A stretch of 64,000 bases of DNA from Zasmidium citrigriseum (Eukaryota > Ascomycota > Dothideomycetes > Mycosphaerellales > Mycosphaerellaceae): assembly GCA_002786025.1 (NCBI GenBank), contig NHNW01000032.1, positions 186,001 through 250,000 of the forward strand, given 5' to 3'. The notes under the pieces are model-generated. The model saw only the letters and a list, made by a program, of their open reading frames with translations. It did no database searches and was not told the DNA's origin. Numbering within the stretch: position 1 is the stretch's first letter; each line of letters opens with the position of its first letter. The position numbers and the translations under genes are program-made. Shown here one piece after another: positions 30,904 through 41,458 of the stretch.

Positions 30904-31675
30904 ATGCCCAACCCACCCGCCTACACACCAGGCGACGCACACCCACCAGCCTACGACCACGCCGAGCGCCGGGAGCGTCGTCCCCGCGAAGACCACCGCC
31001 CACGCGTCGTCTCCTTCCCCGTCGAGCTCGAAACCAACTACCGCACCCGCGGCCACTGGGGCCAATCCGCCGAGCGGCACCGCGAGCGCGTCAATCTCGA
31101 CAGCACCACCAGCTTCACCAACATCCAGCGGCAGCTCCGCGAGAAGCACCTCTCTTACATTCCCTCTGGTCGGAGTTTCACTTGGACGACGTGGTTGAAG
31201 TATGCGAATGGACAGCGGCGGCAGGTGAGGGGTGATAATTGGGAGGGTATTCTGCGGGAGGTTATGGCGATGGGTGAGAAGAAGGAGGCGAGAGGGGGTG
31301 CATTTCCGGTTGCGTTGGTGAGTCAGTCGAATGAGATGAGTGTTGAGACTTGGGAGGGTTTGAGGGAGGATATGGCGAGGGATGAGCGTGGGTGGGGGGT
31401 TGAGGGCTGGAAGGATTACATGCTTCAGTAAGTGTTGCTGTTGGATGCTCGATGATTTTGACCGAGAACTGACAATTTGCTGTAGGCGTGGCTACTGGTT
31501 CAAGGACCGTCCACTGTCTGAGCGTGAGCGTGCGGAACGTCGCCAGAAGGAGCGTCGTGAGAGTCGAGAGCGCCAGGAGAGCAGTCATGGCCATCGCCGT
31601 GGACACGGACACCGGCATGGTCATGGGGGTCACGGCATGCGGGACCGCCAGGCTCGCATGATGCACCATCATTGA
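30904..31675 (+). CDS. Protein of unknown function with His-rich tail (two exons)
   Basis: A 237-residue protein from joining 30904-31427 and 31486-31675. The 58-base intron has a GTAAGT donor, CTGAC branch site and GTAG acceptor. The N-terminus is proline-rich with two PPAY motifs (NPPAYTP and HPPAYDH), which match the PPxY ligand of WW domains, as in adaptors of NEDD4-type ubiquitin ligases. The middle part (FTNIQRQLREKHLSYIPSGR and onward) seems folded but unfamiliar. The C-terminus is an Arg/Glu helix followed by HGHRRGHGHRHGHGGHG, which could bind zinc, copper or nickel. The PPAY motifs next to so many F-box-like genes make a link to ubiquitination possible, as inference. Confidence 0.83.
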
Positions 31676-33306
31676 GGGAAGATCAGCAATGGCAGTCGTG
31701 CGTCTCCTCATGCTTCAAATATGGTAAGCTTCAGATCTCCAGGCCAAGGGTATTTTCGATCGCTAACATCCAGGTACACCAGATCGGCCCACGCAGGAAC
31801 CTCACAGCAGATCAATCCGTTCGAAAACCCCTTTCTTTCACAACAGAACAGTCTCTCCTGGATCTTGCCTACCAAAGCGCTCTCATCAATCAGATATCGA
31901 TGCCACGCAGCATCTGTGGCGGCAAGACAGACAGGTACCGGCAGCAGTCTCAATCAGAGGAAGATACGGCCTGCCGGCGCAGCCGCGCGGTCCACTTGCT
32001 CCAAGTGCATCGCGCGCGGGTGATTGATCATTCAATCATCTCATGTTGGATGGCGTGGCTTGCTTCTGGGAGCTGCAATCGCCCACTTGCTCCAAGTGCA
32101 TTCGGGAGAGCTCACGATCCTGGATTGCACGAGATGTAGATAGATCACTTCTAAGCGTTCTACTTTCATATCCATCACAGCACTCCTGCGTTCACTCACT
32201 TTTTCGACGACTACGCGTGTTGAAGGCCCTGCGGGTGTAGCGTTGCAATCACATAATGTTCATCTTGGTGTCGGCAAAACCTCATCCCAGGGCCAATTGT
32301 TCAACCTTTCTTCTGAGGACCTGGGCTTGTGTCGAAGTCGTGCGTTCCAGGATAAGCCTCTCCCACAATGCATGCAGCGGTCACCATTGACTGACTCCTT
32401 CGTACAGAAAACGTCTCCGGCGAGCCCACTGTGCCGATGGCAGCTTAATACTGTTACAGCCTTTCATGACTCGCAATTGAAGTCATCAAGTACCACTTGC
32501 CGACTACAGCCCCATGCATGTTTGGCTCTTCTACTCCGTTGCCGTGCGTGCCGGCGAAGATCTCCGCGATCTCTCAGCCGGGGCAGGGGGCGGCCATGTG
32601 GTGAGTGAACAGCCGAATGACTGTTGCTGCCTTTGTCGAAGTTGCATTAGAGGCACTCTTATACTCTACGCAACACCGCCAGGGACTCATGTGATTGGAG
32701 AGAGGATAGACATGTGGTGTTGGCAAAAGTCAACGAGCAATCGTAGTAAGAGAAAAAAAGAGGGACTGATATGTCCGTGGAAATGTTGTTTCGGTTCTGT
32801 GAAGGGGCACTTCTATCACTGATCATTCACACACCGCCGATCCCAGAAGCCGCTCTTCGCTGTTCGAATCAAACTGCCGTGGACGCATTACCCAAAACCC
32901 ATCGATTGGCTGACAATCTAAATGCCGCCAACTCCATTCAAAGCGTCCTCGGAAAGAAGATCAAGAACCATGAAAATAAATAAGAAAAAGAAAGAGCTAC
33001 GCATCTCATCCTACTATGTATAGGCCGGAAAACGTCGTCTGCCGAGCTGTCGATTCGTGTGAGTTGTGGGAAGAAAGTGAGATCGACCTGAGGCGGCTCG
33101 TCGATAGTATGAGCACCGCCAGAAGACCCAGACCCTGGCACCCACCTTCTGTCGATGTGGTGGGACTGATACGATGCATGCGGTCGTCGATGTCGCAGGG
33201 GCTTGAGGTGGGCGTGTTGGCAGTCGCGTTGTCGTCAATCAAGGCCAACCTGTGGTTCGTAGTTGTTGTTGTCGCCGAAATGCAGAAGACACTGTGCCGT
33301 CTCCAG
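31676..33306. other. 1.6 kb intergenic region with palindromic repeats
   Basis: No convincing gene. Short plus-strand frames (for example 31672-32139 and 32243-32608) have no recognisable domain. The notable content is the palindrome-containing direct repeat at 31,993-32,101, listed separately. Sequence near 32,980-33,000 is A-rich and could be a 3' end signal region. Confidence 0.45.
31993..32101. repeat. Paired palindromic direct repeat flanking another palindrome
   Basis: The 18-base sequence CACTTGCTCCAAGTGCAT occurs at 31,993-32,010 and again at 32,084-32,101. Each copy is itself a hairpin (CACTTG, 3-base loop, CAAGTG). Between them, TGATTGATCATTCAATCA at 32,021-32,038 is a second perfect inverted repeat. 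Such symmetry suits a dimeric DNA-binding protein or a transcribed stem-loop. It lies downstream of the His-rich protein gene and far from any start codon. Confidence 0.7.
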
Positions 33307-34224
33307 CTAATACTGCAACTCCTCCGACAACACCCAAAGACAGCCACACTTTCCATCCCAGTCCTTGTGTCCCTTGCAGTGGTCGAGCGTGTACCGAGCA
33401 GCCGTACTCAGAGCACTCTTCTTGACACTCAACCACATCATCATGCTCTGCACACCTCCAGCAGGCACTCCTGCCTGGGTCAAGGTTCCCTCGTGAATCG
33501 CTGCTATATCACCCCAAGTCACACCCTGTGGCTCGTGCAGCGTGAAGAAGCTATTCTGGGGAGAGGGGATGTTGGCTGGGCCGAAGACTTCAACACCGAG
33601 GTCCTGCACAGGCGGCTGCGTGATGCTGGTGTTGCGCCATGATCCCTTGGTGCGAGATGGAGGCATGAGGATGTCTCGCTGGTCGACCGTGCCGAAGTCG
33701 AAGTAGATCCGAATCTCGTCTGGCTGGAAGCCGTCTGCGACTCCCCAGACACCAAAGCCGCTCTTGCTGGTCTTGATCACGCTGGGGTGGCCGGTGGTGC
33801 TTCTGATGCGTGAGATGTCTGTTGCCGGATGGAGAGTGAAGCCCGTGGAGTACGTCGGTCCACGTCTCGGATGATGGTTGCTGAGTGGACTGTCCGGCTT
33901 GATAGGCGCTGCAGATGCACGGAGAAACATCTTCTTTTGCAGGGTTGGCGAGTCGTCGATGAAGACGTTCCACTGCCTGCAGACGCGCTTGGCCGCGAAA
34001 ATGTCTTTCATCGGCAGGTATGAGACGACGGCTTCGAACAGCTCGGCTGTGGAGAAGACCTTGGCCGAAGATGCCACGGTCTTCTCATTGCGAGTGCGTG
34101 GGCGCCAGTCTGCGCCCTTCTTCACGATGCGCTGGCTACTGTTAGTCTGTGTGGAAACTTCCTTGCGAGAAAGACGGACCGATTCATCACCCGTGTTGGT
34201 GGCCTTGCGCTTTTGACCAGCCAT
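33307..34224 (-). CDS. F-box-like protein with CKGHxDWDGxCGCLW tail
   Basis: A 305-residue protein from the ATG at 34,224 (GGTCAAAAGCGCAAG follows). A basic N-terminus precedes the F-box-like module at residues 55-100 (VFSTAELFEAVVSYLPMKD, then KRVCRQWNVFI and LQKKMFLR). The middle contains beta-type sequence with SITQPPVQDL, equivalent to the TQPP block of the gene at 17633. It ends with HCKGHKDWDGKCGCLWVLSE, nearly the same as the end of the next gene. The frame is open upstream for over 200 codons, but that part is Arg/Ser/His-rich and unlike the paralogue, so I leave it out. The basic N-terminus could be a nuclear signal. Confidence 0.85.
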   Translation of the reverse strand: MAGQKRKATNTGDESVRLSRKEVSTQTNSSQRIVKKGADWRPRTRNEKTVASSAKVFSTAELFEAVVSYLPMKDIFAAKRVCRQWNVFIDDSPTLQKKMFLRASAAPIKPDSPLSNHHPRRGPTYSTGFTLHPATDISRIRSTTGHPSVIKTSKSGFGVWGVADGFQPDEIRIYFDFGTVDQRDILMPPSRTKGSWRNTSITQPPVQDLGVEVFGPANIPSPQNSFFTLHEPQGVTWGDIAAIHEGTLTQAGVPAGGVQSMMMWLSVKKSALSTAARYTLDHCKGHKDWDGKCGCLWVLSEELQY

Positions 34225-34946
34225 GTTGAGCGTTGCGACAGTAGCACAGCTCGGTGCAAAGGAAGAGTTCGAGAGTATCAGACGAGTGTGCGATTGTTGA
34301 TCTGAGTCTGATGCGCTGTGTGATTTGGTGGGAAAAAGGTCGTATGGAAGACACTGGTGGAGTTTTGGAGAGGAGATACAGGGTTGCTGATGGACTTCAC
34401 GACGTTGTGTCGCGTGTCGGCTTCGATGTCGCGTGAGAAGGCGCGTCGCGTCTCGCGTGTGGGAGGACGTGAAGCTGAGGCAGCGAGGACTCGAACGACG
34501 ATTACAGTACGCGATGCTCGTGGCAGTAGTGTGGAGGAGTCGTTGTGAGATGAAGTCGGAGCTGCACGCCAACTCGGAGCTCGCTGCGCGCTGCGGCCAG
34601 CAAGCCACGCTAGCGGCTTCCCAGCCGCGTCGCGAGGGCAGCAGGCTCAAACATTCACACGCGCGCAATCGTTTCTGAAAAAAGATGTTCAGGGAGATCG
34701 AATGCCGTTGCTGCTGTCTAAGAGCTTTAATGGGCGCGATGGTGCGTGTCCTAGATGTGTGAATTATGCCGGAGCCCAGTTGGCGAGGAGCGGAAACAAA
34801 TGGCGTGAAACAAAGAAGCCGTTCTGGTACTCGCATTGTGATATGAAAGAGATGTCAGACCTAGCGAGAACTTTAATGGCAACAAAGACGATCAATGCAG
34901 TAGTCTTGGATTCTCATGATTCGATTGCACACCGCCTTCCATACAG
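34225..34946. other. Intergenic region
   Basis: A 722-base gap between two minus-strand F-box-like paralogues, holding the promoter of one and 3' end of the other. It stays open on the minus strand in the frame of the left gene to 34,836 but has poor coding character. Confidence 0.5.
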
Positions 34947-35863
34947 CTAGTACTCCAGCTCCTGCTGGATCGCCCACAGGCACCCACACAGTCCGTCCCA
35001 ATCCGCGTGTCCCTTGCAAGCCTCAAGTAGCTGCTTCATCTCCGATCCCGAGCTATCAGCTTTGACTCTGAATCCCACACATACCGTTCCCGAAGGCGGA
35101 GCTTTTCCGTGGTTCTCCTTGAAATCCTCTCCGAAAGCCTGCAACTCACGGTACACATCGCCCCAAATGACTCCATCGTAATTGAAAATGTAGTATTCGA
35201 TGTCATCATCGGGACCAGAATGTGTGAGTTGCATTGCGAGGACGGGCGGCTGGACGACGAGCTGGCGCATCCAGTTCTGCTGTGCGTTGGGAGTCCGGCG
35301 CTTGACCCAGTTCTGGAGCAAGTCGAAGTTGCCGACATTGAGAAAGATGCCGTACTCGTCGGTGGGCTGGTCGTGGACAGCGTCTGTGACCTGATTGATC
35401 GCAACGGCGCCAAAGTTCTTCTCGCTGTCCTTGCCGACGTGAGCATGGATCTTGGTACCCCATGTACGCCACATGCCGACTGCTGGGTTGATAGTGATCG
35501 GTGCTGTGTATATTGGGAAGTTCTCTTTGTTTTCGCTCGCTTCGGGCTGTGGCTTGAGAGTTTCGCCGGACTTTCGCAGGAACATCTTCTTCTGCAGTGG
35601 TATGGAATCGGTGATCGCATCCCGCCACTTCTTGCAGACACGTTGTGCTCGGTACAGATCCTTCATTGGGAGGAAGCTCAGTACGGCTTGCAACATCTCG
35701 GTCGCAGAGGTTGGCTTCATGATTTTTGCGACGGCCTTCGAGTTCCGTTTCTGCCCGCGCGTGATGATCTTTTGGACGTTAGCAATCGTCATGGTCAATG
35801 TGTTGCTACGAAACGTACGCTAGAAGGAGCCACAAAGGTAGGCTTAGCAGTACGACGAGCCAT
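34947..35863 (-). CDS. F-box-like protein, paralogue with CKGHxDWDGxCGCLW tail
   Basis: The best model has two exons: ATG at 35,863, a 45-base first exon (MARRTAKPTFVAPSS), and an intron with GTACGT donor at 35,818 and GCTAAC branch site, ending at 35,769 (AAAAG) or 35,751 (GGGCAG); both keep the frame. The first option gives 288 residues. Starting at the ATG at 35,792 without splicing is possible (281 residues), but this would translate the branch site. The F-box-like module reads SATEMLQAVLSFLPMKDLYR, then QRVCKKWRDAI and LQKKMFLRK. The protein ends with ACKGHADWDGLCGCLWAIQQ. It and the gene at 33307 are tandem duplicates. A TTATATATG stretch near 36,130 may be its TATA box. Confidence 0.83.
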
Positions 35864-37388
35864 GCTAAGCGGTGCGTCTGATGGCCGTAGATGCTGTTCG
35901 GGACTGAGACGTCGATTTTCTTGACGAGATTGGGCGAGCAGATTATCTGTGGACGATGTGGGCGTGGGAAATGGACGTGGCCGTGCTGATTGTGGTTTGG
36001 GAAGCTGAATTCGTTGCAAGCAACGAAAGTGCTGCATCTCCGTTGCCGGGGCAGCCAACTTTTGAGGTCGAGTGCCAGCGACCACAACCGATTTCACCAT
36101 GACGCAGGATGTTGAGTCCGCTACAGCTTCATATATAAGCATTGGCATGTATACAGAGATGTTAGAATGTAAATGACAATACCACACAGGCTAGGAGAGG
36201 GCCGCCTGTTTTGACTTTCGCCCGGCCACAAAGATCCCTTAGACAAAGGATAACAGCAAGCGAACATGAAGGCGAGCTCAACGAAGAACGACAGTTCTGG
36301 AAGGTAAGAGATACAATTAAGTACCGCCCGTCGATGACAGATGAAGCCTGGCGTCCTCTAGAGCCGCGGGATCTAGCCTTTGATCCATGAAGCCGTAACA
36401 GACCGCAGATCAAATGCATTTGTAGAGCACAAGCCGTGGAGTATACTGTAGCAATGGACTCATCCATATATTCCAGATGCCTTCGCCTCCACGTACGGAA
36501 ATGACCAGCTCCTTTCGGTCCAAAGATCTGAACGTGTCCAATTGAGAACAGAATGAAGGCCATGCCGATGATCTAAGCCAAAGCCTGAATCCTGGAAGGT
36601 CAGATTGGCCTTCAGCCGTGAACCTAGAGTTCAATCCTTTTGGTTGCCTGCGTAGCGGTTCTGTCTGGGTACTACTGTAGTCATGCTCTGTAACAAGAGC
36701 CCCGAACTAGCGGCTGCTCCGAGATTGACAGTCCTTTAGGCTCTTCGCTTCGCTGCAAGCGTCGAGAAAGGACAGCAGAACATCAGCATAGTGGTGCCTG
36801 CCCGTGTCCTTTCCCGTTCTCGAGGGGTGAGAGATGAAAAACTCGGTAGATATCCTCCGCATGTGGTGCTTCAAGTCGCGTTGATGCTGTCGCGGCTTCA
36901 AGCCAGACATTCTCGTTTTTCCATCGTGGAGCTGGTGCACGACATGAATGTTGCCTTCCTTTGACTACGGGCGCTGTAGGAGAGAGTCGTTTGTCGCAAC
37001 AGGGCGTCTCGTGGAGGCAATGTCGGCACCGAATTGCGTCGGCGTGGAGGAGTTGCTCGGGTGCTTTCGTATGGTACCGTACGGCTGGCGCGAACTTCCA
37101 CACGGTTGATGTGGATACTGCGGAGGTAGGAGTACCTTGCAGTGGGGGGAAGGTGTCGGATACAGGGTGATGACTTGCTGTAGCAAATATGGCCGTGCCG
37201 TGTCCCAGACTCGCCATTATCATGAAGCGCAACTGCAAACGCCCCTTCTCTCCCGCACCTCCGCAGCTTCCACGCCCTGTCTCAGACGCCACGCCCTCAC
37301 TTCACGCACAAGCTAGCTGCCTACGTCAGCGCTCAGTTTCACCTACATAAGACATTTTCACATCACCTCTCACATCAAATGAAAAAAA
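35864..37388. other. 1.5 kb intergenic region
   Basis: It contains the promoter of the F-box-like gene at its left edge. Frames such as 36783-37292 (-) are open but Cys/His content and composition look accidental, and the opposite strand is also open. Sequence at 37,330-37,388 is A/T-rich ahead of the tRNA-like gene. Confidence 0.45.
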
Positions 37389-37542
37389 GGCTCGGTAGTT
37401 CAGTGGTAGAACACTCAACCCCATTGGCACCGTTTGGGTCGGGGTTGGCAGGCCTCCGGCTCATCCCTAGTCTTTCGAGATATTGGGGCGCGTGGCGGCG
37501 GCGGGTTATTGAGAGACCGTGGTTCGAATCCATGTCGGGCCA
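37389..37542 (+). tRNA. Intron-containing tRNA-like gene, anticodon reads CCA (Trp)
   Basis: All four stems fold. Acceptor: GGCTCGG with TCGGGCC (two G-U pairs), then A. D arm: GTTC-AGTGGTA-GAAC. Anticodon stem: CTCAA with TTGAG. T arm: CGTGG-TTCGAAT-CCATG. A long insert separates the two halves of the anticodon stem-loop. With the intron in the standard place (between positions 37 and 38; 37,425-37,507, 83 bases) the loop is CCCCATA and the anticodon CCA. Fungal tRNA-Trp genes often have introns, which fits. However, position 33 is C instead of the near-universal T and 37 is T. So it may be a variant, a pseudogene, or my intron edges may be off. T-runs follow at 37,551 and 37,559. Confidence 0.6.
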
Positions 37543-37550
37543 AGAATTTC

Positions 37551-37563
37551 TTTTCCGCTTTTT
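37551..37563 (+). terminator. Probable RNA polymerase III termination signal
   Basis: TTTT at 37,551-37,554 and TTTTT at 37,559-37,563 start 9 bases after the tRNA-like gene, as expected for Pol III. Confidence 0.55.
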
Positions 37564-39066
37564 GCGCTTTTGAGGTGAGTTTTTGGGCTGGTGAGAGGTC
37601 GAACGTTTTTGTGGTGGGAGGTGATGTTTCTTTTTGAATCGTAATGAGATCTGATTCTCGTTACAAGCGCTCGTTTCATGCTTACCACTGTCATCAAAAT
37701 CATACGGGCGACATCATCCACGTGCCCACGAGCCATCGTTCATCTCTTGTCGTCGCACCCGGTATCCAATACTTCAGGTGTACTCAGAGGCGTGAACCTC
37801 CTTCACGATATGGCCTATCATGCTCTCGGCGATATCGTTGTCGTAGACAGACTGAAAATTATCAATTGCAAGAACTTCTCTGATCTGGGGCTCCACAGGC
37901 TTCGATTTCGGAGCGAGACGCTCCTTCTGCACTCAAATTCGGAGCGGCCCTGCGCTGCACAACCTCGAAAGTCCGCTAGTCGTTCAACACAACATACTGC
38001 GCGATCACTTTCGACATTTGAAGATCAGCCTCACTATTTCATCCAAACTGGGGATACAAAGCCGCCTGCACTGCTTTCTCCGCTCTCGCCGTCCGAATTG
38101 GATTAAAGCACCGTGTCCTGCATCCTCATCCTGGATCACCCTGCAGCGCCAAAGTAACATGATTCGGCCCTACAAACGTGTATTTCACGTCGAGAAAGAG
38201 GTATTCTCCGTGTCGCCATGCGATGTCGGCCAGGTCGACGTCGTGAAGGAGGATATCGCCGCCAGGATTCCAATTCCACCAGGCGACACCTCACGCTGCT
38301 GGTCTGGCTGCTTGGATCCCAACATTATGCGCGATAGCAAGCCCTATGACTCAAGCATGAGTGCCTGGAGCGCATCGGAAGTGAGCAGCAGTGCCTGCGG
38401 GAATACCTGTGCGGTTTCTTGACCTACAGCAACGATGCTCTGGCCCGCTCGCGCCGAACTGATGTGCAGACGGCGGATCCATGAGCTTTCATGGGCTGAT
38501 CATTGCCTTCCAATGAACGTCGTATATGCAGAACACTAGAGTACACCACATGCCCTCCCATATCGATCTCGCATCAAGGGCCGCAAGAGAATTCAGAAAA
38601 GGTTGTTATTGCTCCATGGAATCTCTCGCCCGAAGATGTGTAGCAGGGCGAGAAGTGTGAAAGTCGGGGATGCGATGCACTCCCAAGGCAAGAGCCCTGG
38701 CAGCAAGTGAATCTGTCTGGGCGGGGCATCCGTTACCATGGCTACGCACGGGTGACTCGTTGGTGGTCACTTCGCTGCCTCGAAAACCAACTCAAGCAGA
38801 GGGGCGACATTCGACGCGCTGGGCAGACCAGCCCTTTCCCACTCGCTTGCATCACCAAGTGCGGCCACTCTAAGAACAACCGCAAATCACGCAGCGCTAG
38901 CTTACCGGACACGCATTGCCGCCGATCCGCCGCACATTACTGGACAACTACTGGCCACATCGAGGTGCCTACAGATACACATCAAGGACGCGACGCAGTA
39001 GCCCCATAGTACTTGGTCGACGGGAAAACGCTGCACGGGTGTCGTCCGACTCTTGCTCTACTCAAG
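37564..39066. other. 1.5 kb region, possible gene remnants
   Basis: No intact gene. Plus-strand pieces such as 37,801-37,930 (HDMAYHALGDIVVVDRLKI) and 38,150-38,300 (RPYKRVFHVEKEVFSV) look protein-like but lie in different frames with stops between, so an old decayed gene is possible. I cannot name a family. Confidence 0.35.
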
Positions 39067-40020
39067 ATGGCCCCCTGGCCGGAGCCCGGCTGGCATGAAC
39101 ACAAAGACGGGAATGGCAGAATCGAGCCAGACTGGCGATTCAAGAGAAGCCATGGCATGCAGCATACTTACTACTGCACTGTTGAGAACAGGAAATGCAC
39201 AATCACTGTGGATCTCGAGATTGCCTGCAGCGACTCCTCGACATGCTGTTACAACATCTTCGCTGGCATTTCAATCTGGGATGAAGTCTACCGGGAAGAG
39301 GCGCTCGCAGAAGTGCATGCCACTCAGATCTGCCGCCTCGAGAGGTCTGGAGATCGCAAGTCGGACTGCGCGGAATGGGTTCGGGCGTTCCTTCGTAACC
39401 CGGTCGAGTACGATGGCGAACCCCTGCAACACTCTGGAGACGACGACGAGATGGGCGATTTTCAGAAGGTCCTGCGCATTCTTTACCAAGCCCGCACTGG
39501 ACGCCCTAAGACGAACTTGCCGTGGGACGTGAAGAAGGCACTAAGCTGCAAGAGCATCCACTTCATCGACAGCTTCCAGTTGATGGAGCTGTTCCGTGGA
39601 CGAGGCATCGCCCAGCACGCCATGAATGCGTATCTTGAAGCCCTCGGCGCTTTCGATTTCCACGCAGCTGTTCTTCTTTCGCCAGCACCGATCTACGAGG
39701 AGACGCATAAGATGAAGGAGCCAGGCAAACCTGTGCGCCCATGGGCCGATGTGGTGAACTCGATCAAGAAAGTGTACCAGAAGTCAGGCTTTTCCACCAT
39801 TTTCGACGGACCACAGGATCAGCCTGATGCGATCAGCATCATGGTCCGCCCGAATCCAGACAGAGACCACGGCTTCACTCGACCAAAAGAACTCTTGCGG
39901 CGAGGATTGGTAGGAAGTCATCTCATAGGCGTCTCGCAATCCGCTAACATGGCTTCCAGGGAGATTCCACTTAGAACCCCACCAGCATGCCTCGAAGCAG
40001 AAAGCTCGCTGGAGCTGTAA
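39067..40020 (+). CDS. GNAT-like acetyltransferase fold protein
   Basis: A 317-residue protein from the ATG at 39,067 (AAGATGGCC). The central part has a GNAT-type signature: IHFIDSFQLMELFRGRGIAQ followed by HAMNAYLEALGAF, where RGRGIA matches the R/Q-x-x-G-x-G/A acetyl-CoA pyrophosphate loop and the following helix. The N-terminal half is Cys-rich (SDSSTCCYN) and includes the acidic stretch SGDDDEMGDFQKVLRILY. A second copy of that N-terminal half lies at 41459. GNAT enzymes transfer acetyl from acetyl-CoA to amines; no substrate can be inferred. The gene has no intron. Confidence 0.7.
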   Translation: MAPWPEPGWHEHKDGNGRIEPDWRFKRSHGMQHTYYCTVENRKCTITVDLEIACSDSSTCCYNIFAGISIWDEVYREEALAEVHATQICRLERSGDRKSDCAEWVRAFLRNPVEYDGEPLQHSGDDDEMGDFQKVLRILYQARTGRPKTNLPWDVKKALSCKSIHFIDSFQLMELFRGRGIAQHAMNAYLEALGAFDFHAAVLLSPAPIYEETHKMKEPGKPVRPWADVVNSIKKVYQKSGFSTIFDGPQDQPDAISIMVRPNPDRDHGFTRPKELLRRGLVGSHLIGVSQSANMASREIPLRTPPACLEAESSLEL

Positions 40021-41458
40021 GACAAGCACTGTTTCTGAACGATATAGCGCCATCACGATCTTGAGTTTCGTGTGGAGGGAAAGCATTCTCAAACCATCAC
40101 GTCGAGAGTGTACCAACGCAGGCAGCATCGATGTAAGCCCTGGCACTGGATTAGGAGACGGATTGAACCGATGTTGTGCAGAAGTGACAGGCCTCCGGAT
40201 GCACGGATTGTCTTCGAAGTGGAGTCTGGGACTGATCAACTTCGTGGGCGATCATCAGACCAGAGCAGAGGCTAGCTCAATTGGATTGTTGTTGGAGTTG
40301 TCTCCTTGCGCTACCCGCGGCCTGTGAGCCAGTCTGATGATAGCTCTGTAGTATTTCTAATATTCGTCCAGACAGACTCCCTATTGTCGAAGCAAATCCA
40401 GTCAAACTTGATTCCCCGCCCCCTGGTGCAACCGATGTTACGCTACATTTCCGTCTTAAGGATTGTGTGTGCTTTACAGGCAGAGTCCATGACTCATTTA
40501 TTGGAAGTCGCCCAATAGCGGGAAAAAGTCGAATGACACTTGCTTGCCCGCATCTTGCTCGCTAGCTTCGCGGCTTTCCGTGCCAAGCGGTCGTCAGCTG
40601 CTTAACCCTCTTTCTGCTTCACAACTCATTCGCAATGGCATCGTTCAGAATTGCGAGCCTTTCGTGGCGCATACAGCACTCTCCAAGCTGGTCTCGGAGC
40701 TAGGCGTATTGATAATCGTGCACCTCTTACGGCACGACATGACCGACGCAGGCACGACCGACGCAGGCACGAGTGAAATTCTCGACATCAAAGAAACGCC
40801 GATCACAAAGACCTCCAATTATTCGAAGAAAGAACGGCCATCTCTTTGCTGACGCTTCCGAGACAAAGGCCGCACTTCTCCATTTTGGACATCTGACCTT
40901 GCATCTCTGGTCTCAGGCCGCGACGAACCCTCTGCCCTCCCATCTCACAGAATCTTCGACCATGCTCATCATATACCCATCGAGAAAAGACGTATATACT
41001 GAAACGTGGTCTACCGCATGAAGAGGAGCTCCCGGGCCGCGAGCCACGTAGATATTCGCGCCTTTCAGCGAATCGCCACGGCAAAGGATACTGCAAGACA
41101 GAGCCAGCATCATGCCGACGGAAGAGCACCTTTGGACCGCCCACCCTCCTGACAATACGGCGCCCATGTCGGTTGTTTGGGGCTAGCGAGTGACTGTCCA
41201 AACTCAATTTCGCTCTCACGGCGATGGGACGCGGCGGCGACATGAGACGCATGAGCGATCGCGAGCGGGAGTGAGTGGAGTGACTCGCCGCGGCCGCGCG
41301 CATCTAGGTCTTCCATTACTTCCTGGCTGGTCCTAAGCAAGACCACCCATACGAACGTCCCATACCAAAGCATCTCCTGGCTGGCGAACATCTCTTGCCA
41401 ATCCAGCAAGGTCTTACAATCAGTACTCCCGCGACTTCTCTGGTGGAATCTGCTAACA
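40021..41458. other. 1.4 kb intergenic region
   Basis: No convincing gene. A 15-base unit (CGACGCAGGCACGAC) is repeated in tandem at about 40,743-40,772. A minus-strand frame at 40,803-41,303 is open but Arg/Ser-rich with no domain. The last part should hold the promoter of the truncated paralogue. Confidence 0.45.

Noticed and set aside
36783..37292. 169-codon minus-strand frame with several Cys and His
   Set aside because: The pattern does not match a known zinc finger, and the opposite strand is equally open.
40803..41303. 166-codon minus-strand frame
   Set aside because: Arg/Ser-rich with no domain; composition typical of chance frames in GC-rich DNA.
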